A stretch of 64,000 nt of DNA from Rhodanobacter sp. OK091 (GCF_900142825.1 NZ_FRCH01000002.1:744001-808000); one strand, 5' to 3'; counted from the stretch's first letter, positions 36,781 through 46,160 are shown. Numbers and translations: made by a program. The notes: generated by a model from the sequence alone, not told the origin.

Positions 36781-37767
36781 ATGGTCGAGGCGGCGACAAG
36801 TCTAGGTATCGATGAGTTGCATACTTATTGGGCATGCGTATGCGCGCCGGGATCCGCTGCGCCGCTACCGCAGGATGTCGTGAAGACGTTGCTGGCTGGC
36901 TTGCGTCTCAACGTGCTGGAAACCCTGCGCTATCTGCATCAGAAGCAGCCGAGTTATGCGCAATTCGAAGCCTGGGTAGGGGAGCGCAATGGCGGCGAGC
37001 TGAAAGAAGTCTCGCTGACTCGCTTGCGGCGTGCACTGGCAGGCGAGGCCGTCGGCGCCGAAGTCGGCAATCTCGAGCGTGTCGAAGGCCTGACCGCCGA
37101 CGACCTTGCACACTGGCACGAGCATGGCTATGTCGTCCTGCGCAACGCGATCAGTTCGGAAGCGGCGGAAACCGCAGAGAGGGCCATCTACGATTTTCTA
37201 GGGATGGACCGCGACGACCCGGAGTCCTGGTATCGCGAATCGCTGGGCCATTCCATCTGGGTGCCGCTACTGCGGCATCCGGCACTGGTGGCCAATCGTC
37301 GCGCGCCACGTATTCATAAGGCCCATGCTCAACTGTGGGGGCGCGAGGATCTTTGGGTAACCATCGACCAGGGCGGATTCAATCCGCCGGAGCGCAAAAA
37401 CTGGCCGTTTCCCGGACCGCATTTGCACTGGGATGCCACGCTCGCCGAACCGCACCGCCTTGAATTGCAGGGCATCGTGTATCTCGCCGACGTCGATGAG
37501 GACCAGGGGGCATTCAGCTGCGTGCCGGGCTTTCATCGCACGCTGAAGCAGTGGCTGAAAAGCGTTCCCGCCGGCGTGAATGCGAGTGATCACGCGCGGC
37601 GCACCTTGACGATGAAGCCGATCGCCGCAAAGCGCGGCGACATGATCATCTGGCATCACCTGCTGCCGCATGGCAGCAGTCCGAACCGTGCACAGCGACC
37701 ACGCGTCGTGCAATACATGTCGCTACGACCGACGCGCTTTGCCTACACCGAGGAATGGAAGTCTTGA
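36781..37767 (+). CDS. Phytanoyl-CoA dioxygenase (PhyH)-family Fe(II)/2-oxoglutarate oxygenase
   Basis: 328 residues from ATG 36781 with GAGGAG upstream; longer in-frame starts lack a ribosome site. The first 110 residues are a helical extension. The PhyH domain begins near LTADDLAHWHEHGYVVLRNAIS. Iron ligands are HWD (His216, Asp218) and a distal His297 in LLPHGSSPN, followed by an arginine (RPRVVQY) suited to bind 2-oxoglutarate. It hydroxylates an unknown small molecule. It lies 206 bases after the GH2 gene in the same direction and may or may not belong to that locus. Confidence 0.88.
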   Translation: MVEAATSLGIDELHTYWACVCAPGSAAPLPQDVVKTLLAGLRLNVLETLRYLHQKQPSYAQFEAWVGERNGGELKEVSLTRLRRALAGEAVGAEVGNLERVEGLTADDLAHWHEHGYVVLRNAISSEAAETAERAIYDFLGMDRDDPESWYRESLGHSIWVPLLRHPALVANRRAPRIHKAHAQLWGREDLWVTIDQGGFNPPERKNWPFPGPHLHWDATLAEPHRLELQGIVYLADVDEDQGAFSCVPGFHRTLKQWLKSVPAGVNASDHARRTLTMKPIAAKRGDMIIWHHLLPHGSSPNRAQRPRVVQYMSLRPTRFAYTEEWKS

Positions 37768-38078
37768 TGGCGATGGCTTGGCCACTCGACTCTGATTCCC
37801 GACGTTTTCAGATTCCGGGATTCCGGGATTGATGCAGCAACTCGACATCACGCCGCAGCAACCCTGACATCGAGACAGCTTCGCAAGAGAGCGCACGGCA
37901 TCGATTCTTTACAAGCTCAGGTAAAGGCTGTACATACGCCAGGCAGGCCACTCGCACAGGGGCGACGGTCGCATCAATCGAATGTAGCCCGATGGGGGCG
38001 CGCGCAGGCTGGTAGGCATGGATTGCTTTACGCGCGCGTACAGCACCCGGTCGGCTTGCGCGCAAACAAGGGACTGGC
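37768..38078. other. Intergenic region before the 1199-residue gene
   Basis: 311 bases without a gene. Contains a tandem ATTCCGGG ATTCCGGG at 37812-37827 and presumably the promoter of the two-gene unit downstream. No convincing -35/-10 pair or operator was recognised. Confidence 0.4.
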
Positions 38079-41000
38079 ATGGACCGGACGCGCAACGCTG
38101 TAGAACGCCATCTGCTGCACTTCGACGCGTCCAAGGACAAGCCGGGCGATCGGGTTCTCACTTATTACTCCGGCATGACGCCGCATCGGGTGCATGCGCA
38201 TACGCGCTCGACGCTGGCCGATGCACGTGTCGGCAATCCGCTGCTGCAAAAATTGCCCGACGCGCAGTTCAGTCATTACCTCGAAGTCGATCTGCCTTCG
38301 GACTCGGTGATGATGACTTACCTGGCGCGCGCCACCGAGGTCGACGGCTCGCCCACGGAGGATTTCCTCTCGCTGGCCATCCACGTGCCGCGCGCCGGCC
38401 GGCGCGAATGCGTGGCCAGGCGAGGCCTGCTGGCTGCAGGCGTGGACGATATCCACCCGAAGCTGGCGTGGCTGCTGGGCGACGATGCCGCCGATGGCGC
38501 CAGCGTGCATTCACTGCTGCGCGCAGGGCGCATCGAACCGGACGCCCTGCATGACCTGATCGATCCTTTTGAAACCGCATCGACGCTGCTTTTCCAGCAT
38601 CCCGGACTGATCAACCTCAACAGCGACAACGGTGGCGAGATCCCGGCCATCATCCTGCAGCAGTGCGTCGGCCGTGCCCTGCGGCTTCGTGGACGCAGCC
38701 TGCTGAACGCGATTCGTGACCTCGGCGCCGACTGGTCCCGGCGCGTTCCGCTGCTCGATGATGGTCAGGTCGTCACCGATGAGGAAGGCACGGTATTCAC
38801 CATCGAGGTGCACGAACGCGTCCGTCGGTTCATGTCCGAACCGATGGGGCTCGCGCTCAAGTATTCCCAGCAGCTCCAGGAGCTCGAAGGGCAGACCTGG
38901 CGCGTGCAGTACGGCAAGACCATCGATGAGCACAAACCGCTTAAAGCTTCCGCCGTCGCCACGCGGCCCCTGCTTCGCGCCGACCAGACGCGCTGGACGC
39001 TGAAGGCGCTAAGCCGGATGAATGGCGTGAGCACCGGTTCGGTGACATTCCAGCCGCCTCGCGAAGGTGGCTGGACCATCAAGGAAACCTGGTCGTCCGA
39101 CGATGCGGTGTCGATGGATGAGGAAACGGTCGCGGCCCTGGTCGAGGGGCGCATGTTCGCCCGCGTGGATACGGCCACGCATGAAGGTGCGTGGATCGGT
39201 ACGTTCGCCGCGCAGGTACTGAAGGACGACGAGACGGCGACATTCACGGCGAAACACCAGAGCAACCGTTCCGGTGCCGATTTCGCGACGGTGGCCCTCT
39301 CGCTGGATGCCTTGCGCCTGGATCTCGAGGTCGACCTGAAGGTGACCTCGAAATCGACGGCCGATGCGCTGGCCAGCGTCAACTTGTTCGTCCGCGAGCC
39401 CAGCGGACTCGAACGCAAAGTATGGAGTGCGCGGCCGACGACCAAGGGGCAGTACGGCAACCTGCGTGTCGACGTCATCAATGAATGGTTGCGCCACCTG
39501 GGTGCGTACGCCGAGTTCTACGACGCCGCCGAGAAGATCATCACGCCGGCAGGCTGGACCTCGAGGATGCCCCTGGACATCGCCCCGGACTTCGACAAGC
39601 ACGCGACGAAGAAATACATCGACGTCCTCGCGCCAGTCGACAACGTCTTCGGTATCCCCCTGGGGCCGATGACCACCACGCTCGACATCCCGGTACCGGC
39701 CGCGGCCGCGTCGGTCAAGCTTTACTGGGGCGGCCTGGGTACGGGCGAGTACGACGACACGGCCTGTGCCTGCGGAATCACCTGCACGGCCGTGCTGGAA
39801 CTGGCCCTTCCCGTGGTCATGCTGATCAACGGCGCATCGCAGAGCAACTCGGGATTCATCAGCAACCTGATGAAGGACCCGAAAGTCCGTTACGGAATTT
39901 ACGCCCTGGGCGCGGCCCTTATCGGCGCGGGGTCCGGAAGCTATATCGGACTGTCCCAGAATCCCGGCAAGGCAGCCGGCACGGTCGCCGTGAAGCTGTT
40001 GCCCGCGCTGGCCAAGTTTGGTCTCAAGAAGCTCTCGATCTACCTCGCTGAAAAAGCAGCCGAGGGCGTGGCCAAGCGATCCATCCCGCTGATCGGGTTG
40101 GCCTTCCTCGCGTTCGATACCGCCGTGACCCTGCTGCAGCTCGGCCAGACCATCGCCGCGGTGGTGCAGTCGCCGTTCTATTACACGACGAAACTGACCC
40201 GCACCTTTGACTTGCGCGGCCGCGTGCTGCCCGATCCGGCATTCAACAAGTTCCCCGACCACCACGACAGGATGGTGGTGCACGTGCTTTACGACGCGGG
40301 CAATGCCTTGCCCGTACAGGAGCAGCGCCTGCCGGCAGAAACCCTGTCCCGTCCGCTGCCGTTCGAGTTTCTCGACATCGCTGCCGGCGGTCGCGTCAAG
40401 GTCATCGTGATCTTCTATGCCGCCAACGGCTGGCAATCGGCGTTCGGCGCGACCTCGTGGATCGACGCGAAGGGAGCGAACGGCAGCGCGACGCTGGACC
40501 TCGATGTGACGGTCAAGAATGCACTGATCCCGCTGTCGAAAGATTCGGTGTATCAGCACCGGCAGGCGCTCGCCTATGAAGGCGGCAAGCACCGTTGGAG
40601 ACAGGGGCCGGCGCCCACCACGACCATTATCACGGTGTCTCCGGACGCCGGGCATCGCCTGCTGTCCCTGGGCGGCATCACCGTGGCGCAACGTCCGGCC
40701 ATGCTCGCCTACTCCTGGCAGGCGACCGGCTTGAACCTGGCGCGCGACCGGCCGGGCGCGCGCAGCGACGAGGCCATGTTCGCGATGCAGAACGTTTCGC
40801 TGCTGGAGGACCCCGAAGCCGGCTGCGCGGTGACCCCGGTGGGTTTCACGCTTCCCTGCGGCATCGCTTATGACATCGGCTCGTCCGAGGACGGCAGCGG
40901 CGCGAACTACTACCTGGATCCGTCGCTCGGCGAGTTCGATCCCGACGAGAACCTTGCCGGCGGCTATCACATCCGGCGCATCGCGTTGTCGCTCGGCGCC

Positions 41001-41678
41001 AAGCCGCGGTTCGAGCCAGGCTCGGCGCAAAGCTGGGGACGTTTTCCGCGTGCGGTCGACGGTTTCCTCGTCCATCCCCAGGGTTATGCCGTCGCGGTCA
41101 GCGCCGACACGTCCAAGTTGTACATCCTGCAATTGCCCAAACAGGCCGGCGAAAACACACGCGCCACGATGGCGAGCATGTATAGCGGGGAAGGGGAGCG
41201 CGTCGGCCTGATGAAGCTGCCCCGCGCGGTCGCCGTGGCGCTGGATGGACGTCTGCTGGTGCTCGAGGAGGGCAACCGCCGCATCCAGTGCTTCGACATT
41301 TCGGGCAATCCCGTGCCGTACTTCAAGCAGGCCGGCAGCAGCGAAAAATCCGCGATCCTGTCGCTGCGCGCAACGTCGGCCCAATCGACCCGGTACCTGG
41401 ATCTTTCGGTCGAGGCGAAAGGCTATGTCTTCGTGCTGGCCTGTGACGAGAACGGCTCGATTCCCGAGCATTACCGGGTCGATATCTACGAGCCCGACGG
41501 CAGCTTCCTGGTCAGCACGCCACGCGTGACGGCGGCCCGGATCGCGGTCGACCTGGCCCGCAGCCTGTACACGCTCAACTGGGAAACCTGGATCGGTGCC
41601 GAGGGCCGTACGGAGCCTTCGGTCAGCATGTGGCTACCGCCGCCGCCAAAGATGCGTGCCGGCAAGGGGAAAAAGTGA
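38079..41678 (+). CDS. Uncharacterised 1199-residue protein with central hydrophobic region and propeller-like C-terminus
   Basis: No family is recognised. No signal peptide. Residues 1-150 are beta-rich with LLHFDASKDKPGD at the start; 150-300 look helical. Residues about 300-560 hold repeated beta strands of immunoglobulin-like character. A cysteine cluster (CACGITC) near 562-570 opens a hydrophobic region with three stretches (near 574-590, GIYALGAALIGAGSGSYIGL at 606-625, IPLIGLAFLAFDTAVTLLQL at about 669-690), which could insert into a membrane. After another beta-rich part, residues from about 990 show NHL/propeller-like blades (LPRAVAVALDGRLLVLEEGNRRIQCFD). The stop overlaps by one base the ATG of the pentapeptide-repeat gene (TGATG), so the two products are almost certainly made together. 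Possible roles include a pore-forming or delivered protein or a surface scaffold; none is proven. Confidence 0.75.
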   Translation: MDRTRNAVERHLLHFDASKDKPGDRVLTYYSGMTPHRVHAHTRSTLADARVGNPLLQKLPDAQFSHYLEVDLPSDSVMMTYLARATEVDGSPTEDFLSLAIHVPRAGRRECVARRGLLAAGVDDIHPKLAWLLGDDAADGASVHSLLRAGRIEPDALHDLIDPFETASTLLFQHPGLINLNSDNGGEIPAIILQQCVGRALRLRGRSLLNAIRDLGADWSRRVPLLDDGQVVTDEEGTVFTIEVHERVRRFMSEPMGLALKYSQQLQELEGQTWRVQYGKTIDEHKPLKASAVATRPLLRADQTRWTLKALSRMNGVSTGSVTFQPPREGGWTIKETWSSDDAVSMDEETVAALVEGRMFARVDTATHEGAWIGTFAAQVLKDDETATFTAKHQSNRSGADFATVALSLDALRLDLEVDLKVTSKSTADALASVNLFVREPSGLERKVWSARPTTKGQYGNLRVDVINEWLRHLGAYAEFYDAAEKIITPAGWTSRMPLDIAPDFDKHATKKYIDVLAPVDNVFGIPLGPMTTTLDIPVPAAAASVKLYWGGLGTGEYDDTACACGITCTAVLELALPVVMLINGASQSNSGFISNLMKDPKVRYGIYALGAALIGAGSGSYIGLSQNPGKAAGTVAVKLLPALAKFGLKKLSIYLAEKAAEGVAKRSIPLIGLAFLAFDTAVTLLQLGQTIAAVVQSPFYYTTKLTRTFDLRGRVLPDPAFNKFPDHHDRMVVHVLYDAGNALPVQEQRLPAETLSRPLPFEFLDIAAGGRVKVIVIFYAANGWQSAFGATSWIDAKGANGSATLDLDVTVKNALIPLSKDSVYQHRQALAYEGGKHRWRQGPAPTTTIITVSPDAGHRLLSLGGITVAQRPAMLAYSWQATGLNLARDRPGARSDEAMFAMQNVSLLEDPEAGCAVTPVGFTLPCGIAYDIGSSEDGSGANYYLDPSLGEFDPDENLAGGYHIRRIALSLGAKPRFEPGSAQSWGRFPRAVDGFLVHPQGYAVAVSADTSKLYILQLPKQAGENTRATMASMYSGEGERVGLMKLPRAVAVALDGRLLVLEEGNRRIQCFDISGNPVPYFKQAGSSEKSAILSLRATSAQSTRYLDLSVEAKGYVFVLACDENGSIPEHYRVDIYEPDGSFLVSTPRVTAARIAVDLARSLYTLNWETWIGAEGRTEPSVSMWLPPPPKMRAGKGKK

Positions 41679-43870
41679 TGTTTATTTTTGAAGGCATCTT
41701 CGGCATCTATCCGTGGGACCAGCCCCAGAACAGTGTCCGCTTCATGTTCTTGGTCGACGCGCAGGCGGAGCGCATGCGCATCTACACGAAATTCGGCTTG
41801 GCGAAGGAGCTCACTTTTCAGGAATTCATGAATCTCATGCCGAGGCCGAACTTGCGCGCCACGGGTGGATTGCTGGCGGCCATGAACGATGCGCAAGGGG
41901 GGCGATTGGCCGAAGGCACGTCGTTGTTCCAGGGCATGGTCGGTGACTCGCTGAAGCTCGGTGCCATGCCTGCATTCGAGTCGGTGGCGACGGGTATCAG
42001 CTCGATCAAGGCATCCCACGAATGCGGCAAATCGGATTTCTCGCCCTTCGGCGGCGTGACGATCGATTTCACCGGCGTCGACTTCTCCGGCGTCCGTTTC
42101 AGGGAAGCCGATTTTTCCCGCGCCATCGTAACGAACACGAACTTCCAGGGCGCGACGTTCGAGGGTTGCCGTTTCGTCGGCGATCAGTTGAAAGGCGTCC
42201 GGCTCAACGGTGCGCGAATCGCCGGGCAGGAATGGAGGGGACTCGATCTCACGGCAACGGTATTCGACGATGCCGTACTGGACGGCACGCAGTTCCACGA
42301 CTGCAAGTTCCCCAGGGCATCGTTCAAGAATGCGAAGATCAACGGGGCCTGGTTCGCTCAGTTGCCGATGGAGAGCACGGTTTTCGACGGGGCTGCCGGG
42401 TCCGCCCTATTTGGCGGATGCGACCTTTCCCGCGCGAGCTTTGTGGGTGCGAAGCTTCCGGGAGCGGGCTATATCACTTCGAAACTCGACGGCGCGTCAT
42501 TCAGGCAGGCCGACCTCAGCGGAGCGCGCTTCGGCGCGGTCGACCCCTATCCCGCGGCGAGCATGGACGGGGTGAATTTCGACGGCATCACCGCGCCGGG
42601 AGCGGTCTTCGTCGGCGCAAGCTTTGCCAGGGCGACCTTCAATGCCGCGAAGCTGGCAGGTGCCGCGTTCAATGGCTGCACGCTGAAGGACATATCGTTC
42701 AAAGGCGCCGAGCTTACCCATGCGAGTTTCGGGCCGCTCGGGAAGTTGGGGCCTGCCAACATCACCGATGTGAATTTCGAAGGAGTGGCCGCGTCGGGCG
42801 CGGTATTCGTGGGTACCAGCCTGACGAAGGCCTCGTTCAAGGGTGCTCGGCTGCAACAAACCGCGTTTGGCGGGGCGGCACTCAAAGAGGTCTCATTCCA
42901 GGATGCGGAGATGGAGGGCGTTTCCTTTAGCCTGGTGTCCGCGGCGGCGGTGCTGGATAAAGTCGACTTCGATAACTCCGGCCTGCAAGGCGCCGATTTT
43001 TCCGGGGTCAATCTGGCCGGCACCGTATCGCACACACGCAAGCCGCGGCTGGGCCGGACCCTCGAGAAGCGCACGCGCCTGGTCAAGGCGAAGTTCAAGA
43101 CGGGCTTCCTCGGTGCCGACTGGTCTTACGTCGACGCGACGGAAGCGACCATTACCGTCGAACTCGTGGGGGAGGTCAGGGGATTCAATGCCTCGTACGC
43201 CATTCTCCCGCAGGTCAGCTTCGCCAACCTCAATCTCCCTGGGGCGAATTTCAGCCACGCCCAGCTGAAGCGCTCGATGTTCAGCAGCTGCATTCTCAAC
43301 GAGGCCAACTTCGGGGAAGCCATCCTGGAGGGCGCCGACTTCACCGAGGCGAAGCTGGAAACAGCAACGTTCGAGAAAGCGGGACTGATGGGCGCGCTCT
43401 TTACCAAAGCCTGGCTGGCGGAGGCGAAATTCAACGGGGCTGTCCTGACCGATGTGAATTTCTCGGGCGCGATGCTCGCCGCCGTCGATTTCAAGACGAT
43501 CCAGGGCCGCAATCTGGCCGGCGTGACATTCTCCACGGCCTTCCTGGTCGGGGCGGTTTTCGCCAACGTCAGCACGTCCAGATCACGGGGCGTCCGCACG
43601 GATTTCTCCTCGGCCTGCCTTGCCGGCGCCGATTTTTCGCAGGCATCGCTCGCGGACGCGATTCTCAGCAATGCGCAACTTTCCTCCGCCGGCGGCAAGA
43701 TCAAAGTCATCAACGTCGTCAAAGGCACGAGCGAAGAATTCGTTTACGAGAAGACCAAGATGGACGCCAATACAACCGGGGCCACCACCACCTGTCCTGA
43801 CGGAAATCTTGGCGCATGCCGTATCGACCAGCTTTACGTGAAGCCAGTACCGGTGGAATGGAGGTACTGA
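41678..43870 (+). CDS. Large pentapeptide-repeat protein coupled to the 1199-residue protein
   Basis: 730 residues from ATG 41678, which overlaps the upstream stop by one base. The first 120 residues form a non-repeat domain (FIFEGIFGIYPWDQPQNSVRFMFL...). Two blocks of A(D/N)LXX-type pentapeptides follow, roughly residues 127-450 and 509-670, separated by a beta-containing insert (LEKRTRLVKAKF...). The motif centre is mostly F or L with small residues (A.F.GA.L.GA.F), predicting a right-handed quadrilateral beta-helix. Residues near 295-345 and 362-412 repeat each other at about 66-residue spacing (VNFDGITAPGAVFVGASF, VNFEGVAASGAVFVGTSL). The C-terminus adds a short non-repeat cap. No signal peptide. 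Function unknown; it may be a partner, chaperone or immunity-like protein of the upstream product. Confidence 0.85.
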   Translation: MFIFEGIFGIYPWDQPQNSVRFMFLVDAQAERMRIYTKFGLAKELTFQEFMNLMPRPNLRATGGLLAAMNDAQGGRLAEGTSLFQGMVGDSLKLGAMPAFESVATGISSIKASHECGKSDFSPFGGVTIDFTGVDFSGVRFREADFSRAIVTNTNFQGATFEGCRFVGDQLKGVRLNGARIAGQEWRGLDLTATVFDDAVLDGTQFHDCKFPRASFKNAKINGAWFAQLPMESTVFDGAAGSALFGGCDLSRASFVGAKLPGAGYITSKLDGASFRQADLSGARFGAVDPYPAASMDGVNFDGITAPGAVFVGASFARATFNAAKLAGAAFNGCTLKDISFKGAELTHASFGPLGKLGPANITDVNFEGVAASGAVFVGTSLTKASFKGARLQQTAFGGAALKEVSFQDAEMEGVSFSLVSAAAVLDKVDFDNSGLQGADFSGVNLAGTVSHTRKPRLGRTLEKRTRLVKAKFKTGFLGADWSYVDATEATITVELVGEVRGFNASYAILPQVSFANLNLPGANFSHAQLKRSMFSSCILNEANFGEAILEGADFTEAKLETATFEKAGLMGALFTKAWLAEAKFNGAVLTDVNFSGAMLAAVDFKTIQGRNLAGVTFSTAFLVGAVFANVSTSRSRGVRTDFSSACLAGADFSQASLADAILSNAQLSSAGGKIKVINVVKGTSEEFVYEKTKMDANTTGATTTCPDGNLGACRIDQLYVKPVPVEWRY

Positions 43871-43951
43871 GCATGGAAGCGTTTCGGCGATCCCTGAATC
43901 GCCTGTTGCGCCGCTGTTTTACGTAGCTTCCTGGAGATGCCCTGATTTTGC

Positions 43952-44044
43952 TCGTCATCCCGGCATCGCGAAACGATATCCGGGACCCGGTGCCTTTGCG
44001 TATCAACGAAAGACACTGGGTTCCCGCTTTCGCGGGAATGACGA
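43952..44044. repeat. REP/MITE-like imperfect inverted repeat
   Basis: Two arms, TCGTCATCCCGG... at the left and ...CGCGGGAATGACGA at the right, are inverted copies with indels enclosing about 20 bases. The CGTCATTCCCGCGAAAGCGGG type of arm is widespread in intergenic repeats of proteobacteria. The rest of the 43871-44292 gap holds nothing recognisable. Confidence 0.7.
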
Positions 44045-44292
44045 AAACAGAGGTCAACCAGAGCATCCCTGGGGCTTCCTTACGTCACACAAGGAAGACG
44101 GGGAAGGTAAGGACAGCGGCGATCATCAGCCATGCCGCTGTCCGTCCGGCGAGGCAAATGGATCGCAGGTTGCGCTGATGCGACGTCCACGCAAGCTCAT
44201 CGAAATTGCGGAGCGCTGTGGAGATTGCCGGTTCCAAACTTCTCGACGTTCTCCAAGCCGTTTGATGGTGCAGCGAGGTCAATCCTTCAAAA

Positions 44293-44922
44293 TCAGCCTC
44301 GTTGCGAAGCCGTACCTGATACATAACGATTGCCAGACACGCTCCACCGCCATGGGAAGTCCTTGCCTCGGCTGATGCCAATACGAGTGCTAACCGCTAC
44401 ATCCTTGGGTGGGGCTATGCCATCGTCGACGATGGCGAAGCCCTCATGGGTAGCCACCAGATCAAGCCCATCTTGAGCTCCGCTGATGCCCATCGCCTGA
44501 GTCAGGCGGGCTGGTCCACGGCATAGATCACGATCACTCGCTATCCGTGGACGCGCTGCGCGCAGTTGTGCAATCCCGTGAAGCGGTTCCAGCGCGCGGA
44601 TGAGTACGCCGCAACCACCTCCCTTGGGACCAGACACGCAGTTACAGCACCAGTGCATGCCGTAAGTGAAATAGACATACATGTGCCCCGGTGGTCCAAA
44701 CATGGTTGCATTTCGTGGCGTCTTTCCCCAGTACGTATGCGCCGCTGGATCGATCGCGCCGACATAGGCCTCTACTTCCACGATGCGACCTGCGCGGCCA
44801 TCTGCTGCTGCCAGGATCTTGTTGAGCAGTCGTGGTGCCACCGTGGTCGCAGCCCGATTGTAGAACGCACGCGACAAGGGCCTTCCCGGCCAGATGAGCG
44901 ACGCAGTTTTTTCTTGAACCAT
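44293..44922 (-). CDS. DNA-3-methyladenine glycosylase (AAG/Mpg family)
   Basis: 209 residues, the usual length for bacterial AAG. Family motifs: LSRAFYNRAATTVAPRLLNKIL, the catalytic glutamate in RIVEVEAYVG, AAHTYWGKTPRNATMFGPPGHMYVYFTYGMHWCCN, the GVLIRALEPL segment and LCRGPARLTQAMGI. The enzyme excises alkylated purines in base-excision repair. It is a single minus-strand gene between the pentapeptide-repeat gene and a scar region. Confidence 0.92.
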   Translation of the reverse strand: MVQEKTASLIWPGRPLSRAFYNRAATTVAPRLLNKILAAADGRAGRIVEVEAYVGAIDPAAHTYWGKTPRNATMFGPPGHMYVYFTYGMHWCCNCVSGPKGGGCGVLIRALEPLHGIAQLRAARPRIASDRDLCRGPARLTQAMGISGAQDGLDLVATHEGFAIVDDGIAPPKDVAVSTRIGISRGKDFPWRWSVSGNRYVSGTASQRG

Positions 44923-45382
44923 CCGGACTATCCCATAAGTGTCGTCAGTACGGGTACATTACACAGTGCTAGAAGCGCTGGCTTATCGAGTGCGTCTGCG
45001 CGCTCGTTCGAGGCTTTATCGTGGTGAAGGCTTTGCCGCTGTTATCGAGGGCAGGACAGCGTGAGGGCGGCTGGGGTTTGATCTCGTCCACAACCTTGGC
45101 CCTCGTTCACGCGCATGTGCGCACCGTTCGTTGAGGTACATCGCAGGCTGCCGATCTTTGGCGTAGGCAGGCGCCTACTGCCGTCGGGGCCAACACTGAT
45201 TGGTGCACATCTTTGCAGTCCCAAACCACCGTAGCCCCGCGAGTCTCGCGGGGACAGGGAGTCGGGTGCGAGCCGACGTTCAGACGCAGACTGATGACCG
45301 GTACGCAAATTTCGTGCTGGGGCATCTCCCGCGCAGTCACTCCACTCCGCCGAAGAAACGGGATGGGCCGGGGCGTGCCACG
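44923..45382. other. Gene-free scar region before the IS3 remnant
   Basis: About 460 bases without an intact gene. Contains a near-perfect palindrome at 45235-45253 and, near 45164-45175, GGCAGGCGCCTACTGCC-like sequence reminiscent of the AGGCGCCT core of the MarR operator at 26824. The stretch is probably decayed sequence that once held the 5' part of a cupin gene. Confidence 0.4.
45235..45253. repeat. Near-perfect palindrome CCCCGCGAG-T-CTCGCGGGG
   Basis: Nine paired bases on each side of a single T. It could be a terminator stem left by a lost gene or a repeat arm. Confidence 0.5.
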
Positions 45383-45457
45383 CTCGCTACCGCTATGACG
45401 CATATTGCCATCCAGAACGCGCTCGACGGCAAGGCGGCCCAGTGGATGGAACGGTAA
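45383..45457 (+). pseudogene. C-terminal fragment of a cupin-domain protein
   Basis: In frame, the bases read TAMTHIAIQNALDGKAAQWMER and then stop. MTHIAIQ.ALDGK...WME is the characteristic end of small cupin proteins of the quercetinase-like/mandelonitrile-lyase-like group, whose metal-binding barrel would lie upstream. No such barrel is present, so only the tail remains, cut short next to the IS3 remnant. Confidence 0.6.
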
Positions 45458-45489
45458 GTCAGTTCATCCGCATCCTGGATGCGGCGACC

Positions 45490-46083
45490 TCGATCCTTTT
45501 TGAAGCGCGCGCGGGCGCGACCTTTCATCGCGTCGCGCGCGTGAAGCGTGAGAACGGCATCGAGGCCCGTCGCCACCGACGCTTCAAGGTCACCCGCTAT
45601 GCCTGCCGCCACAAGAACACGGGCGCCGGATCGGCTTCGCCGGCAGTCCCATGCCGAACGTCCGAACCAGTACTGGCTGGGCGACGTGACCTTCATCAAT
45701 ACGCGTGAGGGCTGGTTCCACCTCGCCGTGCTGATCGACCTGTGCTCGCGCAAGGTCATTGGCTGGGCGATGTCTGATCGTAACGACGAGCCGCTCATCT
45801 CCGATGCCCTGCGCATGGCGATCAAGCATCGGCAGCGCGTCGCCTGATGGCCGCCTATGGCCTGCTGCCTAGCAGGATCCAGTCGGGCAACTGCTGGGAC
45901 AACTCGGCGATGGAGACTTTCTTCAAGTCGCTCAAGACCGAGCGCACTGACGGCAAGGTCTACCGCACGTGGGCCGATGCCAGGGCCAAGGTGTTCGATT
46001 ACATCGAGCGTTTCTACAACAACAAACGACGCCACTCGACACTCGGCTACTTCAGCCCGATACAGTTCGAGCAGCAGAGATGA
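45490..46083 (+). pseudogene. IS3-family transposase (OrfB) remnant
   Basis: Three frames together give an IS3 OrfB. Frame 1 reads HRVARVKRENGIEARRHRRFKVT near 45530-45600. Frame 2 reads PNQYWLGDVTFINTREGWFHLAVLIDLCSRKVIGW from about 45655 to a stop at 45847. Frame 3 reads RIQSGNCWDNSAMETFFKSLKTE...YNNKRRHSTLGYFSPIQFE to 46083. The HSDRGSQY-type segment with the second catalytic aspartate is deleted at the junction near 45840. With two frame changes and a missing DDE residue the element is dead. OrfA and clear terminal repeats were not found. It ends about 78 bases before the second sensor kinase. Confidence 0.85.
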
Positions 46084-46160
46084 TTCGCTTAGGATGGTGC
46101 CTGTGAATCCGGCAGCGGTCCAGTGGCTGCAATCAGTCACCTCATTTCTAGGCGATGTAA

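Noticed and set aside
34586-36835. 749-codon minus-strand open frame opposite the GH2 gene
   Set aside because: The GH2 frame carries catalytic and structural motifs; the reverse frame has none.
39009-41471. 820-codon minus-strand open frame opposite the 1199-residue gene
   Set aside because: No ribosome site, no recognisable domain and mirror composition of the plus-strand gene; the plus strand has the coupled operon structure.
45164-45180. AGGCGCCT-containing sequence as a second MarR operator
   Set aside because: Only the 8-base core matches; no promoter or intact gene next to it.
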